This document shows, one piece after another, positions 1-13,036 of a stretch of DNA of 64,000 nucleotides. The position numbers were made by a program, and so were the translations under genes. Each line of letters opens with the position of its first letter. The first letter of the stretch is position 1. The notes under the pieces were generated by a model. It saw nothing but the letters and a program-made list of their open reading frames with translations, had not been told where the DNA came from and did not search any database. The DNA comes from Tretioscincus oriximinensis (lineage: Eukaryota > Chordata > Lepidosauria > Squamata > Gymnophthalmidae): contig JAJVDF010000256.1 of NCBI GenBank assembly GCA_022410635.1, forward strand, positions 1,703,280-1,767,279, given 5' to 3'.

Positions 1-1
1 T

Positions 2-754
2 ATGTATCTGGCCCATCTTCAAGCCTCAGGTCTGGCTGTCAGAACGATCAGACAGCACATGGCAGCATTGCAGTTCTGTGCCAGCATGATGGGTTGCCCT
101 CAAGTCTGCGGGACCTTTTTGGCCCGAAGAGCGGTAGCAGGGTGGGGTAGAGAGGGTCCGGCGCCTAGAGACGCCAGGCGACCGATTACATTTCAGGTTT
201 TGTGTCAAATTCACCACATGTTACCCCAGCTGTGTGAGGGATCATATGAAACAGGGTTATTTAGGGCGGCGTTCACTTTGCTGTACTTTGGAGCCTTCCG
301 CCCCGGAGACGTAATATCAGCAGCAAGGACCTCCGGCCCTGCCACTGTTCAAGAAGCAGACATATTCTTGGAGCCGATGGTACTAAAAATCTTTCTTTCC
401 AGGTCCAAGACTGATCAAAGGGGGGCGGGGGCCTGGGTGCAGTTGGGACCTGCAGCAGGTTCAGGCCCTTGCCCCATTCGGGATGTTAGACAGTTTAGAG
501 GGTTTAGGCCACCAGGGCCTGGCCCTTTCTTAATGCACAGGNATGGTACCTTCTTATCCCGATACCAGGCCATTTGCATCCTCAGGCAGGCATTAACACA
601 GCTGGGCCACGTGCCGAGTGAGTATGGGCTGCACTCCTTTCGCATCGGCGCAGCTACAACTGCAGCCGAATTGAATGTTCAACCTCAAGGTATACAGGCT
701 ATAGGGAGGTGGCGTTCGTCAGCGTTCAGGACATACGTGCGCCCTAACCCGTAG
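2..754 (+). CDS. Ngaro-type tyrosine recombinase (5' partial)
   Basis: This is the C-terminal catalytic domain of a tyrosine recombinase, which would cut and rejoin DNA during integration of the circular retroelement copy. Visible catalytic positions, counted from the first Met in the window, are Arg100 in YFGAFRPGDV, Lys136 in SRSKTDQ, His211 and Arg214 in HSFRIGAATT, Trp237 in IGRW, and Tyr245 in FRTYVRP. All expected residues of the R-K-H-R-(H/W)-Y set are present, so the domain may be intact. The frame is open to the window edge, so the true start is unknown. One codon contains an N (542). The ORF ends at a TAG immediately before an in-frame hydrolase ORF. The family assignment to Ngaro/DIRS rests on this motif pattern and the hydrolase partner. 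Confidence 0.85.
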   Translation: MYLAHLQASGLAVRTIRQHMAALQFCASMMGCPQVCGTFLARRAVAGWGREGPAPRDARRPITFQVLCQIHHMLPQLCEGSYETGLFRAAFTLLYFGAFRPGDVISAARTSGPATVQEADIFLEPMVLKIFLSRSKTDQRGAGAWVQLGPAAGSGPCPIRDVRQFRGFRPPGPGPFLMHRXGTFLSRYQAICILRQALTQLGHVPSEYGLHSFRIGAATTAAELNVQPQGIQAIGRWRSSAFRTYVRPNP

Positions 755-1390
755 GTGCTGTATTGTGAGGTATTGAGTTCATTTCAAGTTTTGTTTAGTT
801 GGTTTGTTTTTCTAGTTTCAGATGCTCCACGGCGGATTTGGATAGTGGGGCACAGCATTGTTTATTGGGCAAGTCGCTATGTTGCTGCTTCGCACTGGGC
901 AAAGAATCTCCAGTTGCCTCAAGGAGCCCAGGTACAGTGGCTCGGCCGCCGCGGGATGCTGTGGGATGACTTGCTCCCTACTATCGAAAACAGCCTGAGC
1001 CGATATGGTGCCCCTGACGCCATCGTTATCCAGCTGGGCGAAAACGATTTGCCAACCAAGAAGAGCGTGCATCTGTTACACCAAATGCTGGGTGATATTG
1101 AGAAGCTGGTGGCGTTGGTACCACAGACGAAGCTATTCTGGTCCCAGTTGCTGATTCGCCTACATTGGCGTGGGGCTCTGGACAACCACCGGCTCAATTA
1201 TGCTAGAAAGCGAGTCAATACGAAGGTGGCTAAGAAGGTATTGGACTGCGGAGGAACGGCAGTCTGGCACAAAGAAATCTGTGCTACCGAGGGTGAGTGG
1301 TTCCGACGGGATGGTGTGCACCTGTCGCAGGAGGGGATGGAGGCCTGGTTGAGGCAGGTGAGGGGAGCAATCACAGCATGGCTACCTTAG
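755..1390 (+). CDS. SGNH/GDSL-type hydrolase ORF of the Ngaro element
   Basis: This is an SGNH-fold esterase-like domain. Counting from the codon after the preceding stop, block I is IVGHSIVYWA with the candidate nucleophile Ser34, block III is LGEND with Asn97, and block V is RRDGVHLS with Asp186 and His189. The Ser-Asn-Asp-His set of the family is complete. It is in the same frame as the recombinase and separated from it by a single TAG. No ATG lies before the domain: the track's start is GTG at 755. It is therefore probably translated by readthrough, from a spliced RNA, or as a fusion in copies lacking the stop. Ngaro elements of vertebrates are known to carry such a hydrolase, whose substrate and role in transposition are not established. 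Confidence 0.8.
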   Translation: MLYCEVLSSFQVLFSWFVFLVSDAPRRIWIVGHSIVYWASRYVAASHWAKNLQLPQGAQVQWLGRRGMLWDDLLPTIENSLSRYGAPDAIVIQLGENDLPTKKSVHLLHQMLGDIEKLVALVPQTKLFWSQLLIRLHWRGALDNHRLNYARKRVNTKVAKKVLDCGGTAVWHKEICATEGEWFRRDGVHLSQEGMEAWLRQVRGAITAWLP

Positions 1391-2120
1391 GAGGCGGCTG
1401 GCGGGAACGGCCTAGGCCGTTCTTGTGGCGGGTGACGCACCTTGGGATGGGCAGAAGGGACAGTCACTGGCCAGGGGTGGCAGGAAATCCCCTGACTGAG
1501 CCCATAGGATATAGCGTAGGGGGACCCCTTAAGGGTTTTTAAGGCAGCCGAGCTTGCCCTTGGGGAGGGGCTGGAAGCCGAAGGCTGCCTGAAGTCAAGG
1601 AAGGGGGCTCGTGACAGAGCTTGCGCTCAGAGAGCCCCACAAAACTTCCTGTGATCCCCGGGTTAACCAGCTTACAACCAGGTAAGCTGGGAGGGGCTCA
1701 CAAGGGTGTGAGCCTGGCAGGGCTGTGCCAGCAAAGGGCTGGACAGCTGGCTGGCTTGGCTGTCTCACGTGGGCGTGAGCAGCAATAGTAGTGGTAGTCC
1801 CATCCGGGTCAGCCCTAGAGGCTGAGTGGGACAGCCCACCCAAGGTGCTGCGCCTGCCGCTCCCCTTTTCACCTTGCCATGGCCTTTCCTCCATTTCTGG
1901 GTTCTGTTATCGGAAGAAGATCTGCAAGCAACGTGAATGCATGTGAGCGCGGTTTTGGTTATTGTTAAGTAAGCTGTTTGACGCTGTTGTCACTTTGTTT
2001 GGAAATTGTTAAATTAAAGATAGCACATGTTCACTTTATGGGGTCTATTGTTATGTTAATAAATATGTTTTTTCCTTGCATAAATTGTCTGTCGTGACTC
2101 CCTAGGTGGCCGTAGCCGGC
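1391..2120 (+). repeat. Ngaro 3' non-coding tail with 18-bp palindrome
   Basis: This is GC-rich non-coding sequence after the hydrolase stop. It has a perfect 18-bp palindrome, GAACGGCCTAGGCCGTTC, at 1405-1422, only 14 bp past the stop codon. Blocks around 1840-1900 (AAGGTGCTGCGCCTGCC, then a GCCATGGCCT block) and 2030-2110 (TTAATAAATA, then a GTGGCC...GTAGCC block) reappear with changes at 15145-15200 and 15300-15365, and less clearly at 8250-8340 and 9280-9305. Ngaro elements normally end in split direct repeats, which could not be resolved here because the 5' end is missing. Confidence 0.6.
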
Positions 2121-3529
2121 AACAATGATGACGATGATGATGAGATTGCCTAAGAGGAGAGGGCATGGTTTGGGGTGAGGGGTGGGGCATGGGCCTGGTG
2201 GGTGAGAGTTGGATTGAGAGGGGAAGGATAGGAGGACTTCCCGATTAGAGATGTAAGGATGGAATATCCTGCTCCAATATACAATGGACAGCTTTTCCTT
2301 TTCCCCCTTTTTTTTGACAAGGCGCCACAAAACTTGTCTTCCCCAAACTTGGCCTGGTGCGAAGCAGCTGAATCATATTCTTCTTTTCATACGGTGGTAT
2401 AACAGAGGTACATAAGAAAGAATAATTAGTATATAGACACTTAATATTTTCATTTGCTATAGCACATTAGGCCTCCCCGAGGCCTCCATATTTGAAAATC
2501 TTTCTTGTCTTTCATAGCTTTTTGCAATCCACTTTCAGTGCTACGATTGCCTTAAGGGTTGGCACTTGGCTGCTAGAACTAGGCTGTCCCTGATGATCTT
2601 GTCAGGAAGATAGAAGATCTGTCCTACCAGAATCTCTATTTCTAGGTAAGAATATTGCACACTCGAATTATTGTCTGGTCATATCTAAACACAAATATAA
2701 GAGGGGAAGAAGGACAAGGAATCGGAAACTTGACAAAGCATGTCCTTTGAAGAAAAACATTGCTACCTTAGGATATATTTGCTCAGATACAGTTTGGCCT
2801 GAGGCAACGGATTGTACATAGCTTTAGTGTGGAACCAATATGCTGTGTGTCCAAGCTATTCTTATCTGTGCTTTTTCACCTTTACAAGAAAATTAATAGA
2901 ATTTCATTCTACCGCTAGGCCATTCCTGGAATGAATGCAGGATTTGTGCTGTTCCCCTTTAGCTGCTTTCCAACAAATTGGATTATTTAAGTAGTCTCAA
3001 ATAACTACNTGGTGGATGCTCTGCAGTTTGGCGAGAAAACCATCTTGTAAATTCTAGACACAAACATGACAGCCTGGTCATGTATCTCAATACCCAAATC
3101 ACATCCCTTAACAACCCTGTGTAAACATAGGTGTAAGTAATAGGATAAAAGTGTATACATATGGCTTATCTGGTAATATTATTTCTTTTAAAGCATTTTC
3201 AGTGCCAGTTGCTAAAATTTTTCTCAGTCCTGTTTCCTCTTCTCCATCCCTAATTCTAGCTAGTATTACCCCTTTTTATTAATTATCCCTTTATATTATA
3301 TTAGACTAGTAGTAAGGTCTACAATTCATTTGAATTCAATAGGAACTGTGTGTGCCTAATGCAAAGCCACACAATTTTCACATCTAGTTTTCCCGTAATA
3401 TGAATTCAACCATTGTGTGTTTTCCCAGATTAGTAAATAAAATATAATCAGGACACCAAGGCCATCCATGGCTAGAACAGAGATACTAGCATTGTTTGGT
3501 GGCATGAGGAAAGCAACAATAACAACTAC
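2121..3529. other. unassigned AT-rich DNA
   Basis: It begins with a short GATGAC-like simple repeat (2124-2145). I recognise no element or exon in the remainder. Confidence 0.5.
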
Positions 3530-4958
<1,429 letters not shown>

Positions 4959-5145
4959 GAACATAAGAAGAGCCATACTGGATCAGACCACAGCCCATCA
5001 CGTCCAGCATTCTGTGTCACACAGAGGCCCACCAGATGCACCTGGGCAGTCCAAACAGAGGAAAGCAAAATATGCACCTGTTCATGACTCCCTGCAAATG
5101 GTATTTCAAGAGTCCTGCCTGCTGCTCCATCCAGGAGGACTGTAA
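4959..5145 (-). mobile_element. CR1-clade LINE 3' tail, TTCTTATG-type
   Basis: It starts with GAACATAAGAAG, the complement of the TTCTTATG tail, followed by GAGCCATACTGGATCAG and CACAGAGGCCCACCAGATGC. This arrangement recurs at 16635, 32125, 47400, 58645 and 60751. The complement-first order places the 3' end on the left, so the fragment lies on the minus strand. It is a 3' UTR fragment with no coding capacity. Confidence 0.75.
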
Positions 5146-8042
5146 TGACTTCATATTAATTAATTCTCCTTAATTCAGGCTAAACTATTAAAATCAAACT
5201 ATTCTATAAGCTATAACTTTGAGAAATAAACTTTTATTCAAACTTTAAGGGAATTTCAACTGCAGTAAAGGTGGAGCTTTCTTAAATTTGGTTTCTCTTG
5301 TTTAGCAAAAAGAACCACAGACCACATAGATCTATTCAAGCAGTGATGTGAGAACAAACTGTCTTATTGAACAACATGCACATGACAACCAGTGGCACAC
5401 CATTTCACTTGGAACCACACTTTGTTGAAGCATATGTATTTATTTTCCATTTATGTAGCCATCAAATAACTTTGTTATAGGGCAAAATAAAGCCTACATT
5501 CACATACTATTCTCAGCTGGAAATAAAAATGTACATTGTGTTCTGTGATGTATATTAGCTGTTGATTTTTCAAGAAATCTTCCAATTACATAATTTAAGC
5601 TCCCTTGAGTTAATATTATTCATTTTCTCTGTGGTTGTACATAAAAAGACATCACTTCCCTTTATCCTGTATTAGGTGATGCGAGATAACAATGCTCCTT
5701 CTGCTATTTCAGATATATTCATGGTGTGAAGAAAAGGTCATTTGTAAATGTTTCCACTTGACAAAGAATAGGCATTTCCTGCCTTGACTGTATCCTGTGA
5801 AGTAAACAGTCCTTCTCAAACAGAAACCCTCCTGCTTGAACATTCTTGATAAAGCTAAATAAACTTTTATTTTCTTTCACCTCATTTTTCCATTTTAAAT
5901 CCAATCATTACTCAATCACTTACGTACCACAAACTACATTCACTCATTATAAACAACAGAATAATCATTTATAGAATATTTGCCACTGTTAACAGCTTAC
6001 CTCAGGGCTGGCCTTTAAAGCAAACGTCAATTGTTCACATTTTTTTAAAAAAAGAATTAAGATTATTTTGTTGCATATCGTCCACTTCCAAATGCAATTG
6101 ACACATCTAAACTTTGGAAACACATTTCCCCCCATATGTTCAATATTCTGCTGCTGCTGTTTTGAAATATTGCTGACCATTGTTTGGCCTTCTTTGTGGT
6201 TCATTAGGAGCAATTTTTATATTTTGCCGAATCTTTTAATTTGCACTTGAAGCAAAGAATGGATAGGATTACTTGGGTGGAGAAAGGAAATTTCAGCAAA
6301 TACTTCTGGCATAATAAGTTGGACCTACTGAAATGTTCTCTTTGGTGCATCCATTAAAATGCAAGAACAATTCTATCTTTTTTCTTTTCTGATAACCACC
6401 CTAGGTATAATGAGGTGCCAGAATCTCCTGACAAACTGAGATCAGGGAATAGTGGTATGATTTGGTTCCCTGTTAGCAGCCAGAACCATCAGAGATAGTC
6501 GCTGGACAATGAACTTCTGAGGCAGCTCAGGATCCAGATATGCAAAGGTTTTCCAATCCTAATTATATACAAAAGTCAAACCTGATTTGAAACACAGAAC
6601 CAGAAGAAGCAGGCATGGAATTCACCACCAAGGCCAGAAGAGATTGCTCTGTGCTTGATTATTTGAGGTATCACTGTCTATTGTTACTGTTCTGTAATAT
6701 ATGGCATATATATGGCTTTATATTTTGTGTTTTACTAGAGACTTGGAGCCTGTATTTTGCATTTTATGTGTGAATTTTTTTTATGAAAAAACTCATCATG
6801 CTAAGAGTTGCTACTGAAATACAGCTTCAGTGTTTTGTGTGGTACTATTACTCTGTTTGAAAAAATGGAAATGGTAGTGTGAATAGATATAGCTCATAAA
6901 TGATGCTGAACCAGTTTCACAGATGCACAGTTTAACAAAATCAGCATAGGACAATGTAAAGAGATTTTTAAAATCGCAAATAGTTGGGTCTGATAAAAAT
7001 GGATCCCAAATAGTATTTTATAAGATCCTTGTAATAAACACATTTCTTAGATGTTGAATCCAATACTATCAAATTTTAATGAATATTTGAGGTGCATTAA
7101 CATTGGACGAGAATGATTTTTTAATGGCTGCTTGATTTACCCATACAATTATTATACTCGGCAGTCAATACTAATGTATAGTTATGATAGTGTTGGGTCT
7201 CAAGGCAATTGGTATACTCATATATTAGAGATACTCTTGACAGAAATAATATCTTGTAAAGTTAACAATCCACGGAATGTGGACAATTGAGATTGTAAAC
7301 AAAAATAGGCTTGACTTAAAAATTATTTAAACAACCACCTAAGGAGTGCAACCAGAAAATTAAGTTTAGGATTGAGGTACTATTAAGCTTTCACTATTAT
7401 TATTTTCTAAGTATATTGACCTTAGTGGGAGGGGAGGGAGTAGGTGTATGGTATGTATGAATATGGTGTATTGTTGTTTATGCATAATTTAGTAGAAAGA
7501 AGAGGAGCAAGAGATTTGTCCTAAGATAAACAGAAAGAAGAAAAGTAAAGGATTTCAGGATTTTTGAAATAAGTGGTCTCATTCAGAAATCTCTTGTAGC
7601 TCTTCCAAAGTTACTATTGCCAAAATTCTAAAACTGCGCCAAAATTCTAAAACTGCTCCATTTTTCCCTATGTTTAAGATAGGCAGTGTGGGGGAGGTAT
7701 GTGTGTGTAACTTTTTGTTTCACATCGTTAGGTACTACTGAACAAGATTTGTTTTTGCCAGATTTCAAATCCTCTTGTTTTTCACTTTAGACAGTGTTCT
7801 AAGGGAGGCTGGCCAAATTGGTTTATTAATGTTAGTAAGCCTTTCTGTATTCTGTTAATCTTCAGGCTTTAATACTAACATAACCATTTTTCCTTGCTCT
7901 CTGCACAAATAATTCCAACAGCTTTTCACTATATATAATAATTACTACTTTTATATTAATGTGATTTCTTAGCTATAAGTAACAAATATCTCACGGTGAG
8001 GCGAGGTGAGCATTTGCTGGAAGGGAATAATGACACATCCAG
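5146..8042. other. unassigned AT-rich DNA
   Basis: No coding or RNA gene recognised. A segment at about 6270-6370 (ATTTCAGCA, then ATAAGTTGGACCTACTGAAA) resembles 9800-9900, so it is probably an old interspersed repeat of unknown family. Confidence 0.5.
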
Positions 8043-8395
8043 ATGATCAGGGCCCCAGAATCAGGGCCTTGGACGTGTGTGCTGCTGGAGGAGAGGGCAG
8101 AGGAGACAGTGTTGAGTGATGCATATTTAAGTGTGTTGGACACCTACCTCATTGCTGTTGCTACAAGTTGGCAAAGACTCTCCCTTCCTTCCCTCGTCAT
8201 GGCAATGTGTGGTGGTTGCGCATCATGGCTGGCTATTGGGGATAGTTAATAGCTGCGTGGGCAGTTTCCCCCTAGCTATCCCATATGTGGTGGAGGACCC
8301 TTAAAGGGTTCATCGTCACATCCCTTGGAGTTGGGTTGGAAACCTGTGACCTTAAGTCGGGGAGTGGGTGACTCAACATAGGCTGCCTATAGTGT
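8043..8395 (+). mobile_element. Ngaro-like tail fragment, left part
   Basis: The block CCCATATGTGG followed by GGACCCTTAAAGGGTT at about 8280-8312 parallels CCCATAGGATATAGCG and GGACCCCTTAAGGGTT at 1500-1540. The next GGAG...GGGTTGGA block also parallels the Ngaro tail. It appears to continue after the CR1 insertion at 8396-8990. The match is by eye and moderate. Confidence 0.45.
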
Positions 8396-8990
8396 CAACA
8401 TAGGTATTAAGAAGAGCACAGAATCTCAATCATGTGAAGTAAATATTCCTCTCTATAGTACTTTGGTATGACCACACTTGGAATACTGTATTCTGTTCTG
8501 GGGGGCCCAATATAAAAAGGACATTGATAAACTAGAGCAAGTTCAAAAAAGAGTTACAAGGATGGTGAGTGGTCTGGAAACCACGTCCTATGAGGAACAG
8601 TAAACATCTAGGGATATTTAGTTTGCAAAAGAGAAGACTGAGAGTGGACCTGATAGCTCTCTACAAATATCTGAAGGGCTGTCACAGAGCAGAGGGATCA
8701 GCATTGTTCTTATTAACACATGGAAGGACTAGAAACAATGGCATGAAACTGCAAGGGAATAGCTTTAGATTAGGTATCAGAAACAAATTCTAACAGTAAG
8801 GGTGATAAACCAGTGGAACAGGTTGCCACAAGAGGTGGTGAGTTCACCTTTGCTGGAAGTCTTCAAATGAAGGCTGGACAATCATCTTTCTGGGACGGTT
8901 TAATGAATCCTGCATTGAGCAGGGGTTTGGACTTGATGGCCCAGGTGGTCCCTTCCAACTCTAAGATTCTATGATTCTATGCTGTCTTGA
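8396..8990 (+). mobile_element. CR1 LINE 3' UTR, ATTCTATG tail
   Basis: A typical CR1 3' region. Recognisable blocks include ACTTGGAATACTGTATTCTG, AGAGTTACAAGGATGGTGAG, CTACAAATATCTGAAGGGCT, GTGGAACAGGTTGCCACAAG and GGTTTGGACTTGATGGCCCA, ending in two ATTCTATG units. It is 5'-truncated and non-coding, and sits inside a Ngaro-like tail, so it inserted after that copy. Confidence 0.92.
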
Positions 8991-9335
8991 GAACCCCAGT
9001 AAAACCTCCTTGATCCTCTGGTGGTCTGCCTCAAGCATGGGCTGGGTGGAGCTCATAGAGGTGCCAACTGGTGGCTGCCATAAGCATGGGCTGGGCAGAA
9101 TTGGGCACATGAGCAAGATGGTATCCATCCAGTGCCGGGTGGGCCAGGCGAGGGTCACAGGAGGTGAGCTTAAAAGGTGCTGTCAGTCCAGACATCGGAG
9201 TGGCTTAAATGCCTGGGTCCAGCCCGGTGAGCAGGCTGTGCAGGACTGTCAACCAGATGCACTTCCTTACACACTCCTACTGCCATGGCCTTTATTCCTC
9301 CAATTCACAATGCAATTCACAATGATCAATTAAGT
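8991..9335 (+). mobile_element. Ngaro-like tail fragment, right part
   Basis: GC-richer sequence ending in a GCCATGGCCTTTATTCCTCC block. This resembles the GCCATGGCCTTTCCTCC block at 1877 and the GCCGTGGCCTATTCCTCTCC block at 15177, and it is followed by AT-rich DNA as in those copies. It is presumably the continuation of 8043-8395. Confidence 0.45.
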
Positions 9336-10379
9336 GTATCCACTAATGCATATGTTTATAACATATATAAATTTGACTATCTTCAAGTATGGTAATATCT
9401 CAAGTGTTATGTACTTAAACGTATTATGTACTTAAACCTTTTAATAAATGGTAAAAGACTGTTTGGTTTGTGTCCATGTCAGCTATGACATAGCCCACAA
9501 ATGGTTCTTGGACATCATTGAGTACTTTTGAATTTCCTCAGGGCTGGTGAAACTAAAAGTTCTGTATTAATTACTCCTGTACCATTATACTAATATGTAC
9601 TAAACAAGTATAGTAATCTTTTGTTTCTCTCAAAAATAGTAATATTGGTATGAAGATGTCAATGTGTTCCATCAACATCTAGCAATAGATCTGTTCACTA
9701 CTTCATTATTTTTCTACTTCCCTGTTTGAACCAATATCGTTTTCCTTATTGACAAATGATGTACTAAACTTTCTTATATATACATGGGGAGTGCAGCTTT
9801 AAGGAATGTGGACAAGAGGACATTTCAGCAGATGCTGCAGACAATATAAGTTGAACCTGCTAAAATTTATTCTTTAAACTTCTATTAAAGCAGATCTCCT
9901 ATCATGGTTTTTCTTTATACCAACTATAATATATAGAGAAGTTTAATGAGTTCAGAAAAAACTTCAGTATTTCTATCTAGTATACTTTGGGAATTTTTGT
10001 GCTCCCATAATGCTCATCAGATTTTAGAAGCACAAGAGTAATCTCCCTAACTATCTGCTTGAGAGAACCACAAATATTCTTAAGTAAAAATAATTGAGCG
10101 ACAGATATTTTGCTAACTCTAATCAATTAGAGCAACTGTCTTTTATGCAAGAGAGGATACAATACCAGGAAACCAACACCTACCCACAGGGCTTTAGAAG
10201 AAGTCATATATGTATTGGTCAGTTGTTGAGAATCTGTCCAGAATTATCAGATTTTTTTCTTTTTTCTTTTCCTTCATTATGTGACATCACATGGTCTATA
10301 ATTTGGAAAAGCTTCTTTGTCTGCCCTACAGTATATAGCAGATAATAGCTATGGGTTGTTGATCAGCATCAAACCCTGA
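9336..10379. other. unassigned AT-rich DNA
   Basis: It contains the relative (about 9800-9900) of the 6270 repeat. Otherwise nothing recognised. Confidence 0.5.
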
Positions 10380-10770
10380 AGGACTGCACAGTTGAGTTCC
10401 CAGGATGTCTACCAGGAATCACCCACTGCCACTCTATTACCATTCTTGGAGAAAGGAACATAACCACTCAAAACCATGCCATCCACTCCTAAACACTGTA
10501 GCCTTTCCAGGAAGATACCATGGTCAATGATATCAAAAGTCACAGAGATCCAGGAGAACCATGAGGGTCACACTCCTTCTGTCCCTTTCTTGGTGAGGGT
10601 CATCAGCTAGGCCAACTAAGATGGTTTCTGTGCTATAACCTGGCCTGAAGCCAGTTTGAAATGGGATCAGGAGAGGGGAAGGGGAGGCCCATGTGCTATG
10701 ACCAGTCTGCAGAGCCCTTTTATCAGGCCCACGGAGACTTCCTGGCCATGTCCACTTCCTGGCCATGCCC
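10380..10770 (-). pseudogene. L2/CR1-type LINE reverse transcriptase relic
   Basis: The minus-strand translation has FQTGFRPGYSTETIL, LADDPHQERDRRS and VTLMVLLDL, then after a frameshift FDIIDHGIFLERLQCLG. These are the RT motif 2 and motif A region (DLSAAFDTIDH-like) of L2/CR1-group LINEs. Frame changes and lack of flanking domains show it is dead. Orientation is minus. Confidence 0.8.
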
Positions 10771-11559
10771 CTCCCCCCATGCTCTTGATGCTCACTGCTG
10801 CTTTTCCCTCAGCAGCAGGACAAGCTGCTGTTGTTTTTCACCCTTGAAGAGGGAATGCTGAGTGGATACTCTTTTCCCTCTGGGACTTATTCTACATTTC
10901 TCTGGACTTTTCTGAATTCAGGATTTATGTATGAAATTTCTGCTACAGAACTTTAAAGATCACAGAGAGACTCTACTATCCACTGAGGAGTCAATATAAT
11001 GACAATTCTGTCTGATTGTTTAATAGACAAGGGAGAATTTACTGTTTTATGAATGTAAACTTTCACTGGATGACCTAGTCTCAGACTTATTGAGTTTTGC
11101 TTTTCTTCTGTGTTCACCAATTTTATCATCTCTATATGAGCATCTTCAGCAGTCACCTTTTATAATATATATGTTTATATTGTATTTCCTGATGATAATA
11201 TTTATTGTCATTTGATTCTTGAGGTTGAGGTGGCAAAGTTTGTAGTTGGATTGTTTTCTGTGTTTCTCGTGATTTGATTATTTTATTGTATCATGGACTA
11301 ATGCCTGGTACTATGACAATGTGGAATATGACCGCATTCTTGCCAAAGTGACTTTTATAGGTGAGGGGCTCTCCTCACAAGACAGATCGGGATTGGGTAC
11401 ACTTTGGATAAGCTTAAGAAAAAAAATTACAGTTACATGCCACTTCACTGACTGAATATTTTAAGGTTTGTTTAATCTCATGAGGATTGAGACTCTAAAA
11501 TGGGTCCACATTATTCAAGGAGGATGAGGAATTCAAAAACAAATTTTCTAATATTCTTA
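10771..11559. other. unassigned DNA
   Basis: No clear element. The right part may be an extension of the PLE relic that follows. Confidence 0.4.
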
Positions 11560-12650
11560 ATAAATGTTCCTTGGATTTGATATTGATTACTGACAAGTCA
11601 GTGGAGGAGGAAAGCAAGGTTGCCAAAGAAATTAATATCACAAAACTAACCAACAAATAAATTTGTTTCATTTATAGTAGACAGTAAGTTTAGAGAAATA
11701 GAGAAGTCTGTTATGACACTAAAAGATAAACTGAAGATGATGAAATCAAAGTAGTTTATGAGAGGCAGAAGGGATTATGAATTGGACATTGTTTAACAGT
11801 GAAAATTAGAAAAAAAAACCAACCCAAAATATCAGTCTCATGGAAAGATGGATCCATCTCTGCAGACATTGGTTGTCAGACAGAGAGCAGGAAAACTTTT
11901 CACTGGAGCTGGGTCTTGACACTAGCAGGAATGTGGGATGCTCATGCATGCTTAAGAGGGGATAAAGGAGTAGGAGACAGTCATTGTTTTTTTGGGCCAA
12001 TCCCAAGGGTAGGCACCAAAACCTGCTGGTTAATTTGTCCTCTCTCACTCTTTCCGATAAGGAGATAGAAGTGATAAATCTAGGACCACTCCCTATGTAA
12101 ATGATTTCCAAACCAAATTAGACATTTTCAAAAACATTCAACAATTCAAACTGAGAGCCTGGTTTAAAGAACTACCCACCCAATCTGCACATAAGCATAA
12201 CTTCAGTCCACCTTTATACCACCAGTCAATAATGCTCATATACAGATTTTCAAGAATCTGGTAATGTAAGATATTGAGCATCTTAATAAAAACTTGTAAA
12301 ATAACCATAGGAATGTTAGCAAACAACAATGGGATATTCTTACTACATTACGAAAAGACAATACAATCATCATCAAGGAGGCAGATAAAGGAGGTCCATA
12401 GAGGAAATGGATCGTTTATGAAGCAGATGTGATAAGGCAATTAGGAGTTTAATGTTTTTATCATCCATTAGAGGGAAACTCCACCAACCATATTCTCAGA
12501 CTAATAAAAATGGTAGTACATGATGCTATGGAATGAGTCACCTTACAGACCCCATAGGTCAAATTAGGGAGGGAAGCTGGATTAAAATATAGTGCAACCA
12601 AGAACAGAAATTTACATTCCTGATTTGATTCTGCTCATTTGTAGGTATGA
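11560..12650 (+). pseudogene. Penelope-like element, N-terminal RT region relic
   Basis: Translation across frames gives LSDKEIEVINLGPLPY, VNDFQTKLDIFKN and FKLRAWFKELP at about 12040-12180, then TTLRKDNTIIIKEADKGG at about 12335-12395. In PLEs these precede the RT catalytic core: an LxxLGPxF-like block, a FxxxLDIFKF-like block, and the IIxKPADKGG block. There are several stops and frameshifts. Plus orientation. It is unrelated in position to the PLE at 49149. Confidence 0.75.
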
Positions 12651-12944
12651 TAGCTTACAATGACAACTCCAAAAGAAAAGAAAAGTTGTTGTAGAATGTC
12701 AATCATTTCAAAATCAGTGGATGATTATTTTTTGTTGAAGTAAAATGCAAACCTGCGTGCCTAGTTTGTGGTGATGCATCGACAATAGTGAAAAAAGGCC
12801 AATCTGGAGCAAAACACATGCCAAACTCACTGAACTGGTAGGCCAAATGCATCTGGATAAAATCATTGCTCTGCAGCAGAGTTTGGAATCACAGCAAGCC
12901 TCATTCACTTGACCTCATGAAAGAGACAATACTGTGCAGGCAAG
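12651..12944. other. unassigned DNA
   Basis: No element recognised. Confidence 0.4.
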
Positions 12945-13036
12945 TTTTGTGCAGGGGCATAGCGACCTTAGGGCACGCTAGGGCAATGCCCCCGGCTCCT
13001 GAAGGTTGGGCCATTAGAGGGGACCCCCAGTGAGCC

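Larger units (their letters stand above)
1..2120 (+). mobile_element. Ngaro/DIRS-type YR retrotransposon, 3' part
   Basis: The left edge of the window cuts into an element encoding a tyrosine recombinase followed by an SGNH hydrolase and about 730 bp of GC-rich non-coding tail. In vertebrates, recombinase plus SGNH hydrolase is the arrangement known from Ngaro-type DIRS-order retrotransposons, which integrate with a tyrosine recombinase instead of a DDE integrase. The reverse transcriptase/RNase H that should lie upstream is outside the window. The right boundary near 2120 is set by similarity of the tail to 15300-15365. Seen: both ORFs and the tail similarity. Inferred: family and boundary. 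Confidence 0.8.

Noticed and set aside
751..821. Possible intron between recombinase and hydrolase (GTAGGT donor, TTTCAG acceptor)
   Set aside because: Removing 71 nt would shift the reading frame away from the hydrolase, whereas the unspliced frames already agree. No better donor-acceptor pair of sensible length was seen.
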